A stretch of 5,842 nucleotides of DNA from the NCBI GenBank assembly GCA_947629275.1, contig CANRDG010000116.1:1-5842 (forward strand). The letters are read 5' to 3'. Shown piece by piece: positions 1 to 4,666 of this stretch. Made by a program: the position numbers and the translations under genes. How positions within the stretch are numbered: the stretch's first letter is position 1; every line of letters starts with the position of its first letter. Source of the DNA: an uncultured Clostridia bacterium (GTDB lineage: Bacteria > Bacillota > Clostridia > Oscillospirales > Ruminococcaceae). A model generated the notes under the pieces. It ran no database searches. It had not been told where the DNA came from and saw nothing but the letters and a program-made list of their open reading frames with translations.

Positions 1-6
1 TTTCAT
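1..6 (-). CDS. 5' end of a divergent gene (start codon and one more codon only)
   Basis: Read on the minus strand, an ATG occupies 6-4 followed by AAA (3-1), and the gene then leaves the window. The start is supported by a strong Shine-Dalgarno sequence, AAGGAGG, at 21-15 with 8 bases before the ATG. With two codons visible the product cannot be identified. The gene is divergent to the YhaM-like gene, and its upstream region carries a long stem-loop and an inverted repeat, described separately, which suggest that it is regulated. Confidence 0.55.
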
Positions 7-45
7 TTTAAAAACCTCCTTAAATTTTTCCTCCCAAAAGGCAGG

Positions 46-103
46 ATCCCCCTTTTGAGATGTAAAAATGCTTTCACTAATAAGTACACCTCAAAAGGGG
101 GAT
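46..103 (-). promoter_or_regulatory. 18-bp stem-loop in the presumed leader of the minus-strand gene
   Basis: Arms 46-63 (ATCCCCCTTTTGAGATGT) and 86-103 (ACACCTCAAAAGGGGGAT) are inverted repeats around a 22-base loop. The single imperfect position, 60 against 89, is A/C on the plus strand but a U-G wobble in minus-strand RNA. All 18 pairs can therefore form only in a transcript of the minus-strand gene. No U-run follows the stem in that direction, so it does not look like a terminator. It would sit almost at the 5' end of the transcript if the -10 box at 122-117 is used. Possible roles are an mRNA-stabilising 5' hairpin, a regulatory leader or a protein-binding site. The structure is seen in sequence; the role is inferred. 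Confidence 0.6.
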
Positions 104-116
104 ATGTTACAAGGAA

Positions 117-145
117 ATTATATTTTGGCGGTATGTACAAAACGA
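117..145 (-). promoter_or_regulatory. possible promoter of the minus-strand gene
   Basis: On the minus strand a perfect TATAAT lies at 122-117. A 17-base spacer puts the -35 hexamer at 145-140, which reads TCGTTT, a poor match to TTGACA. Transcription would start near 110, a few bases before the 18-bp stem-loop. The weak -35 box overlaps the left part of the 134-163 inverted repeat, which fits a promoter that depends on, or is blocked by, a DNA-binding protein. The AT-rich context makes a chance TATAAT quite possible. Confidence 0.4.
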
Positions 146-163
146 GCTATATATTTTTGTACA
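134..163. promoter_or_regulatory. inverted repeat TGTACAAAA-N12-TTTTGTACA, possible operator
   Basis: Perfect 9-base arms at 134-142 and 155-163 flank a 12-base spacer. Each arm contains the self-complementary hexamer TGTACA. The arm ends are 30 bases apart, about three helical turns, so both TGTACA boxes lie on the same face of the DNA. That spacing suits a dimeric or tetrameric regulator. The repeat overlaps the presumed -35 region of the minus-strand gene and lies about 40 bases upstream of the -35 box of the YhaM-like gene. I do not recognise it as the operator of a named regulator family. Confidence 0.5.
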
Positions 164-203
164 AGCTGTCGAATTACTGTCTGAAACAAATAATTATTTT
201 CAC

Positions 204-232
204 TTTACAATTTCATATAAAAGTGTTATAAT
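204..232 (+). promoter_or_regulatory. sigma-A-type promoter of the YhaM-like gene
   Basis: TTTACA (204-209) and a perfect TATAAT (227-232) are separated by exactly 17 bases, and TG at 224-225 gives an extended -10 element. The start of transcription is expected near 239, leaving a short leader of roughly 29 bases before the ATG at 268. This is a strong housekeeping-type promoter. Confidence 0.85.
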
Positions 233-267
233 AAATACAACATTATTATTAAGAAAGAGGAACGGCT

Positions 268-1239
268 ATGGAAGATACATATACAAAATTTTCAAAACTG
301 GAACTGGACAGCGACTTGACGAGACCCGTATTGATTACCGCGATAAATGAGGCTCAGGCAAGAAACGGCAAACCGTTTTTAAATATAAATATGCTTGACG
401 GCGAAAGCGAGATACAGGCAAAAATGTTTGATATGACCGCCGCGGCTCTTAAAAACAACGGCATAAATGACGGCATGGTGGTAAAAGCATTACTGCACAA
501 AAAACTTTTTGGCGGCGCGCCCAGCTATACGGTAGAAAAAATTGAAATAGACAACTGCGGTATGACGGTGAAAGACCTTGTAAAAATGCCGCCCGTTGAT
601 ATAGACGAGATGTACGGTAAGGTGTGCGAGCTTTTGGAAAGCACCAAGACCGAGGGCGGTTGTACGCCGCTTGCCTGCCTTGCGCTGGAGATAATAGGTG
701 AGAACGAAAAGCGCTTTAAAACTTCGTCCGCTTCGATAGTTATGCACCACAATATGCGCGGAGGGCTTTTATATCATACATACAGAATGATGCTCGCCGC
801 CGATGCGCTCTGTGCGGTGTATACAAGCCTTGACAGAGAACTTTTGCTGTGCGGTACTGCCCTGCATGATATAGGTAAGATATGGGAGTATAAAACTTCG
901 ACTATCGGCAGCGCGGAGTATACCAAACAGGGCGTGCTTTTCGGACATTTGTATATGGGTGCAGCGCTGATAAAGGAACATTCAAAAAACAGCGATTATA
1001 ATAAGGAAAAAGTAATGATGCTGGTGCATATGATACTTTCTCATCACGGCGCGGCTGAGTGGGGCGCAGTTAAAAGCCCGTCGTTTGCGGAAGCTTTTGT
1101 ATTGCACTATGTAGACAATATAGACGCCAAATTGTATATGTGCGAAGACCATAATGCAGCTTTGAATGAGGGCGAATTTACCGAGCGAGTGCCTTACGGG
1201 CTGGATAACAGACTGTACAGACCGACGGATACGGAATAA
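268..1239 (+). CDS. yhaM: YhaM-family 3'-5' exoribonuclease (OB-fold plus HD domain)
   Basis: 323 aa, close to the roughly 314 aa of Bacillus subtilis YhaM. The family are cytoplasmic, metal-dependent 3'-5' exonucleases acting in RNA turnover. An N-terminal OB-fold-type nucleic-acid-binding region spans about residues 15-95 (NGKPFLNINMLDG near 33-45, then IQAKMFD). An HD phosphohydrolase domain covers about 155-295. Its likely metal ligands and hallmarks are H170 in GGLLYHTY, H200-D201 in LHDIGK, H227 in FGHLYMG, H259-H260 in LSHHGAAEWG, and D283/D286 in LHYVDNIDAK. The C-terminal EFTERVPYGLDNRLYRPT also matches the family ending. The ATG is preceded by AAAGAGG (254-260) at a spacing of 7. 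No clear terminator follows the stop, so read-through into the tRNA genes is possible. The family assignment is by motif recall, not by a search. Confidence 0.92.
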   Translation: MEDTYTKFSKLELDSDLTRPVLITAINEAQARNGKPFLNINMLDGESEIQAKMFDMTAAALKNNGINDGMVVKALLHKKLFGGAPSYTVEKIEIDNCGMTVKDLVKMPPVDIDEMYGKVCELLESTKTEGGCTPLACLALEIIGENEKRFKTSSASIVMHHNMRGGLLYHTYRMMLAADALCAVYTSLDRELLLCGTALHDIGKIWEYKTSTIGSAEYTKQGVLFGHLYMGAALIKEHSKNSDYNKEKVMMLVHMILSHHGAAEWGAVKSPSFAEAFVLHYVDNIDAKLYMCEDHNAALNEGEFTERVPYGLDNRLYRPTDTE

Positions 1240-1275
1240 AAATCGCGCGAGATAAGAAAATTTTGAAAAAAGTGC

Positions 1276-1304
1276 TTGACAAGTCGCTTTGAATGTGTTA
1301 TAAT
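1276..1304 (+). promoter_or_regulatory. consensus promoter of the tRNA-Thr/tRNA-Tyr unit
   Basis: Perfect TTGACA (1276-1281) and perfect TATAAT (1299-1304) lie 17 bases apart, with an extended -10 TG at 1296-1297. Transcription should start near 1311, about 47 bases before the tRNA-Thr 5' end. A full-consensus promoter is what one expects for stable RNA genes. It shares the string TGTTATAAT with the promoter of the YhaM-like gene. Confidence 0.92.
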
Positions 1305-1357
1305 ATACCTTGCTTGTTTAAGCGGAGGCTGATTTGATGCGGCTTGTTAGCTGTAAT

Positions 1358-1433
1358 GCTGGTGTAGCTCAGTCGGTAGAGCAGCTGATTTGTAATCAGC
1401 AGGTCGGGGGTTCAAGTCCGTCCACCAGCTCCA
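1358..1433 (+). tRNA. trnT: tRNA-Thr (anticodon UGU)
   Basis: 76 bases including an encoded CCA (1431-1433). The acceptor stem is a perfect 7 bp (GCTGGTG 1358-1364 with CACCAGC 1423-1429), with discriminator T1430. The D-arm GCTC/GAGC lies at 1367-1370 and 1379-1382. The anticodon stem GCTGA/TCAGC (1384-1388, 1396-1400) holds the loop TTTGTAA with anticodon TGT at 1391-1393. The T-loop TTCAAGT is at 1411-1417. The T-stem GGGGG (1406-1410) against CCGTC (1418-1422) contains one G-G mismatch and one G-U pair, which is unusual. UGU reads ACA and, by wobble, other ACN codons. Confidence 0.95.
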
Positions 1434-1577
1434 GCAGCACTTATGCAAGGCAGGGTCAAGGTAGATCTCTAATTTCTAACATCTTACTTCTAACTTCTCA
1501 TACCTCACCTCAGTAATCAAACTTTAAATCTCCAACCAAACCTCTTGCTTCTTGCTTCTAATTATCTAACCTCTAAT
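1434..1577. repeat. inter-tRNA spacer with degenerate heptamer repeats
   Basis: From 1466 the plus strand runs as consecutive 7-base units: TCTCTAA, TTTCTAA, CATCTTA, CTTCTAA, CTTCTCA, TACCTCA (1466-1507), consensus about CTTCTAA. After a less regular stretch, a second block reads CCTCTTG, CTTCTTG, CTTCTAA, then one extra base, TATCTAA, CCTCTAA (1541-1576), ending right at the tRNA-Tyr. The strand is strongly poor in G between 1466 and 1576. No promoter, terminator or plausible reading frame is visible, so the two tRNAs are probably one transcript. It resembles the short tandem heptamer repeats known from the intergenic DNA of some bacteria, notably cyanobacteria; its function here is unknown. 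Confidence 0.65.
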
Positions 1578-1662
1578 GGGAGAGTTCCCGAGTGGCCAAA
1601 GGGGGCAGACTGTAAATCTGTTGCTTTTCGCTTCGATGGTTCGAATCCGTCCTCTCCCACCA
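1578..1662 (+). tRNA. trnY: tRNA-Tyr (anticodon GUA)
   Basis: 85 bases with a long variable arm, as expected for bacterial class II tRNA-Tyr. Acceptor stem GGGAGAG (1578-1584) pairs with CTCTCCC (1652-1658), followed by A1659 and an encoded CCA (1660-1662). The anticodon loop CTGTAAA (1610-1616) carries GTA at 1612-1614 within the stem GCAGA/TCTGT. The variable arm spans about 1622-1634. The T-arm is GATGG-TTCGAAT-CCGTC (1635-1651). It reads UAU and UAC. No separate promoter is seen, so it most likely derives from the tRNA-Thr transcript. Confidence 0.95.
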
Positions 1663-1663
1663 A

Positions 1664-1678
1664 TGACGTAAAACGTCA
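1664..1678 (+). repeat. small hairpin just after tRNA-Tyr
   Basis: TGACGT (1664-1669) and ACGTCA (1673-1678) form 6 bp around an AAA loop, starting two bases after the CCA end of the tRNA. It lies between the tRNA and the terminator stem. It could guide 3' trailer processing or be incidental; no function can be read from sequence. Confidence 0.4.
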
Positions 1679-1684
1679 CCGAGA

Positions 1685-1722
1685 AACGACAATTTTCGTA
1701 ATGGGAATTGTCGTTGCTTTTT
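1685..1722 (+). terminator. rho-independent terminator of the tRNA unit
   Basis: AACGACAATT (1685-1694) pairs perfectly with AATTGTCGTT (1706-1715) around an 11-base loop, followed by GC and five T (1718-1722). The stem is AT-rich at its top and the U-run is short, so termination may be only partial. That matters because no convincing promoter lies between here and typA at 1771. Confidence 0.75.
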
Positions 1723-1770
1723 GTGTGTTGAATTTGATAAGGTCAAGGAAGAAAAAACGGAGGAATATAT

Positions 1771-3591
1771 ATGCAAAGAGAAGACCTGAGAAATATTGCT
1801 ATTATAGCGCACGTTGACCATGGAAAAACAACGCTCGTCGACCAGATGCTTAAACAGAGCGGTACTTTCAGAGAAAATCAGGCAGTAGACGAAAGAGTTA
1901 TGGACTCGGGCGATATTGAAAGGGAAAGAGGCATAACCATTCTTGCCAAAAATACGTCTATAGTGTATAAGGACGTAAAGATAAATATTATTGATACCCC
2001 GGGTCACGCTGACTTTGGCGGCGAGGTAGAGAGAATACTTAAAATGGTGAACGGCGTTATTCTGCTGGTTGATGCCGCGGAAGGCCCTATGCCGCAGACA
2101 AGGTTCGTGCTGCAAAAAGCGCTTGAAATGGGTCATAAGGTAATTGTAGTTATAAATAAGATAGACAGACCCGATTCGAGACTTAATGAGGTCGGTGACG
2201 AGGTGCTGGAGCTTCTTATGGATCTTGATGCTACAGACGAACAGCTCGACAGCCCGATACTTTACTGCTCAGGCAGAGACGGCACGGCTTCGCTTTCGCC
2301 AAACAGCATGGGCAGCGATCTCGTTCCGCTTTTCGATGAGATACTGTCTTATATACCTGCGCCAGAGGCTGATAACGACGGACCTATGCAGATGCTCGTT
2401 TCTTCTATAGACTATAACGACTATGTGGGCAGGATAGCCATAGGCAGAGTGGAGCGCGGCGAAATAAAGGTAAATCAGGAAGTAACGATAGGCGACTACC
2501 ACGAGAGCAAAAAGCCCTACCGCGGAAAGATAGTTACTATCTACCAAATAGAGGGACTGGAGCGTGTGCCTGTTGAAAGCGCAAAGGCAGGGGATATCAT
2601 CTGTATAAGCGGCATTGACGGCATTACCATAGGCGATACGATATGCGAGTTTGGCAGCTTTGAGCCGCTGCCGTTTGTTAAGATAAGCGAACCTACAGTG
2701 GAAATGACATTTTCGGTAAACGATTCGCCGTTTGCAGGCAGAGAGGGCAAGTATGTTACATCACGCCAGCTCAGAGAGAGGCTTTTCAAAGAGCTTTTGA
2801 AAGACGTTTCGCTGAGAGTTACAGAGACCGACAGCACCGACAGTTTTAAGGTCGCAGGCAGAGGAGAGATGCACCTTTCTATACTTATTGAAAGTATGCG
2901 CCGCGAGGGCTACGAAATGGGCGTTTCAACACCGCGCGTGCTGCTCAAAGAGATAGACGGCAAACTGTGTGAGCCGATAGAGAGGCTTGTTATAGATGTT
3001 CCCGAAAACTGCGTCGGCTCGGTAATGGAAAAGCTGGGAAGCAGAAAAGCCGAAATGACACAGATGACGCCCGTCGGCAGCAGAATGAGACTGGAATTTC
3101 TGATACCGTCAAGAGGTCTGTTCGGCTACAGAAGCGAGTTTCTGACCGACACCAAGGGCGAGGGAATAATGAGTGCTGTGTTTGCAAAGTATGCGCCGTA
3201 TATGGGCGATATACCGAGAAGGAAAACAGGCTCTCTTGTGGCGTTTGAAACGGGCGAGGCTATTACTTACGGTCTTTATAATGCGCAGGAGCGCGGAGAG
3301 CTTTTCATAGGCGCAGGTGTGCCGGTTTATGAGGGAATGATAGTGGGTTCGTCGCCAAAGGCTGAAGATCTCGTTGTCAACGTGTGTAAGAAAAAGCACC
3401 TTACCAACACGAGGGCAAGCGGCAGCGACGATGCTTTAAGGCTTATTCCGCCGAGAATTCTTTCGCTGGAAGACTGCCTTGAATTTCTTGCTGATGATGA
3501 GCTTCTGGAAGTAACGCCAAAGTCATTGAGAATAAGGAAACGCACGCTTTCCAACACTTTAAGAGCCAAGGAAAGAGCAAAGATGCAGTAA
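1771..3591 (+). CDS. typA: ribosome-associated GTPase TypA/BipA
   Basis: 606 aa, full length for the family (about 605-615 aa). A translational GTPase related to EF-G and LepA that binds the ribosome and supports large-subunit assembly and growth at low temperature or under stress. The GTP-binding motifs are complete: G1 AHVDHGKT (13-20), switch region RERGITI (51-57), G3 DTPGHADF (75-82), G4 NKID (129-132), and a G5-like CSGRDG (166-171). Domain II follows at about 205-290, domain III at about 305-390 with GRGEMHLSILIE (363-374), and the EF-G domain V-like part with TKGEGIMSAVF (461-471). The BipA-specific C-terminal domain contains KKHLTNTRASGSDDALRL (541-558) and VTPKSLRIRKR (581-591). The ATG has CGGAGGA (1758-1764) 6 bases upstream. 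No good promoter is visible directly upstream, so expression may come from tRNA read-through or a non-consensus promoter. Confidence 0.97.
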   Translation: MQREDLRNIAIIAHVDHGKTTLVDQMLKQSGTFRENQAVDERVMDSGDIERERGITILAKNTSIVYKDVKINIIDTPGHADFGGEVERILKMVNGVILLVDAAEGPMPQTRFVLQKALEMGHKVIVVINKIDRPDSRLNEVGDEVLELLMDLDATDEQLDSPILYCSGRDGTASLSPNSMGSDLVPLFDEILSYIPAPEADNDGPMQMLVSSIDYNDYVGRIAIGRVERGEIKVNQEVTIGDYHESKKPYRGKIVTIYQIEGLERVPVESAKAGDIICISGIDGITIGDTICEFGSFEPLPFVKISEPTVEMTFSVNDSPFAGREGKYVTSRQLRERLFKELLKDVSLRVTETDSTDSFKVAGRGEMHLSILIESMRREGYEMGVSTPRVLLKEIDGKLCEPIERLVIDVPENCVGSVMEKLGSRKAEMTQMTPVGSRMRLEFLIPSRGLFGYRSEFLTDTKGEGIMSAVFAKYAPYMGDIPRRKTGSLVAFETGEAITYGLYNAQERGELFIGAGVPVYEGMIVGSSPKAEDLVVNVCKKKHLTNTRASGSDDALRLIPPRILSLEDCLEFLADDELLEVTPKSLRIRKRTLSNTLRAKERAKMQ

Positions 3592-3600
3592 AAAATATTG

Positions 3601-3630
3601 CCGTCCTGTATGCAGGGCGGTTTTAATTTT
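3601..3630 (+). terminator. rho-independent terminator of typA
   Basis: CCGTCCTG (3601-3608) and CAGGGCGG (3613-3620) form an 8-bp GC-rich stem with a 4-base loop, followed at once by TTTTAATTTT. The imperfect pair is U-G in plus-strand RNA but A/C on the other strand, so the terminator acts in the direction of typA. It begins nine bases after the stop codon. Confidence 0.9.
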
Positions 3631-3636
3631 TGGTAC

Positions 3637-3665
3637 TTGCAATATAGGGGAAAATGATATATAAT
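3637..3665 (+). promoter_or_regulatory. promoter of the moxR-DUF58 operon
   Basis: TTGCAA (3637-3642) and a perfect TATAAT (3660-3665) are 17 bases apart. Transcription should start near 3672, giving a leader of about 29 bases. The promoter directly follows the typA terminator, which marks 3701 onward as a separate transcription unit. Confidence 0.85.
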
Positions 3666-3700
3666 TAAGTTGTATATAAATTTTGCACGGAGGTCATTGT

Positions 3701-4630
3701 ATGAATGCTGAGATACTGAAAATAGTTGAGAACATAGAAAAAGTAATTGTCGGCAAGAGAGATGTTATAGTGAATGTTATAGCCGCTATGCTGTGCGAGG
3801 GACACGTTCTTATCGAGGACGTGCCGGGAGTGGGCAAAACGCAGCTCGTTTCGGCTCTTGCAAAGTCGGTAAAGGGCAGCTTTAACAGAATACAGCTCAC
3901 GCCCGACATAATGCCCTCCGATATAGTCGGATTTTCAATGATAAACAAAGACACAGGCGAACTTGAATACCGCAGCGGCGCGGCTATGTGTAATTTCCTG
4001 CTTGCGGACGAGATAAACAGGGCCTCGCCTAAGGCGCAGTCCAGTCTTTTGGAGGTAATGGAGGAACATCAGATAAGCCTTGACGGAAAAACTTTTCATC
4101 TGCCGCACCCGTTTATGACGCTTGCAACGCAGAACCCTGTTGAAACATACGGCACATACCACCTGCCCGAAGCGCAGATGGATCGATTTATTATAAAGAT
4201 AAGCATAGGCTATCCCGAGGCGAGTGACGAGCTTGAGATACTCTCGCGTTCGGAAACGGGAACGGAGGCTGCAAAACTTGAAAGCTGCTGTACGGTCGAG
4301 GATATAGCGAGACTTCAGGAGCAGGCAAAAAATGTGCGTGTTTCCGATGAGGTGAGAGATTACATACTGCGCCTTGTAACTGCAACAAGGAACAACGAAT
4401 TTTTAATGCTCGGCGCAAGCCCGAGAGGCAGCATAGCCATTCTTAAAATGTCAAAGGCAATGGCTTTTATTGACGGCAGAGATTTTGTAACGCCCGACGA
4501 TATAAAGAGGGTGGCTGTAAGTGTTCTGGCGCACAGGGTGATACTCTCGCCAAAGGGCAAATCAAAGTTTGCATCGCAGGAAGATGCGATAGAGCATATA
4601 ACTTCGTTCGTGCAGGTGCCGATAGGATAA
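3701..4630 (+). CDS. MoxR-family AAA+ ATPase
   Basis: 309 aa from the ATG at 3701, typical for MoxR proteins. This start has CGGAGGT (3688-3694) 6 bases upstream. The in-frame TTG at 3683 is rejected because it would place that ribosome binding site inside the gene. Visible AAA+ elements are Walker A VPGVGKTQ (41-48), Walker B LLADEINRA (100-108, acidic D103-E104), sensor 1 ATQNP (142-146), the likely arginine finger R162 in EAQMDRF, and sensor 2 GASPRGS (238-244). A C-terminal helical lid follows to about 305. There is no signal peptide or membrane segment, so it is cytoplasmic. MoxR ATPases are thought to act as chaperones that mature or remodel partner proteins. The DUF58 gene 36 bases downstream is the usual genomic partner. 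The exact substrate is unknown. Confidence 0.95.
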   Translation: MNAEILKIVENIEKVIVGKRDVIVNVIAAMLCEGHVLIEDVPGVGKTQLVSALAKSVKGSFNRIQLTPDIMPSDIVGFSMINKDTGELEYRSGAAMCNFLLADEINRASPKAQSSLLEVMEEHQISLDGKTFHLPHPFMTLATQNPVETYGTYHLPEAQMDRFIIKISIGYPEASDELEILSRSETGTEAAKLESCCTVEDIARLQEQAKNVRVSDEVRDYILRLVTATRNNEFLMLGASPRGSIAILKMSKAMAFIDGRDFVTPDDIKRVAVSVLAHRVILSPKGKSKFASQEDAIEHITSFVQVPIG

Positions 4631-4651
4631 ATAAAAATAAAGTAAGCTAAT

Positions 4652-4659
4652 GGCGGTGA
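4652..4659 (+). promoter_or_regulatory. ribosome binding site fixing the GTG start of the DUF58 gene
   Basis: GGCGGTGA matches the ideal GGAGGTGA in 7 of 8 positions and lies 7 bases before the GTG at 4667. It is a much better site than anything upstream of the out-of-frame ATG at 4650. No ATG in the DUF58 frame precedes GTG 4667 before the in-frame stop TAA at 4643-4645. Confidence 0.7.
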
Positions 4660-4666
4660 AACAGCG

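Noticed and set aside
46..103. Long inverted repeat considered as a terminator or as transposon ends
   Set aside because: No T-run follows the stem on the minus strand and it precedes a gene start. The arms enclose only 22 bases, and no target duplication or transposase is present.
1..267. Possible T-box or other known riboswitch upstream of the minus-strand gene
   Set aside because: I see no T-box-type conserved motif and no recognisable riboswitch core. The leader is short and shows only the simple stem-loop.
1334..1516. 60-aa plus-strand reading frame containing GVAQSVEQLICNQQVGGSSP
   Set aside because: It is a translation of the tRNA-Thr gene. The GVAQSVEQ...QQVGGSSPS pattern is a well-known false protein derived from tRNA sequence, and the rest covers the heptamer spacer.
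1545..1817. 90-aa plus-strand reading frame containing RVPEWPKGADCKSVAFRFDG
   Set aside because: It is a translation through tRNA-Tyr, its terminator and the start of typA. VPEWPKGADCKSV is a familiar tRNA artefact.
1573..2136. 187-aa minus-strand reading frame ending near WERTDSNHRSEKQQIYSLPPL
   Set aside because: It is antisense to typA and tRNA-Tyr. Its C-terminal part is the common antisense-tRNA false protein, and no ribosome binding site or domain is seen.
3683..3700. TTG at 3683 as the start of the MoxR gene
   Set aside because: It would put the strong ribosome binding site CGGAGGT (3688-3694) within the coding region. The ATG at 3701 is correctly spaced from it and fits the family's N-terminus.
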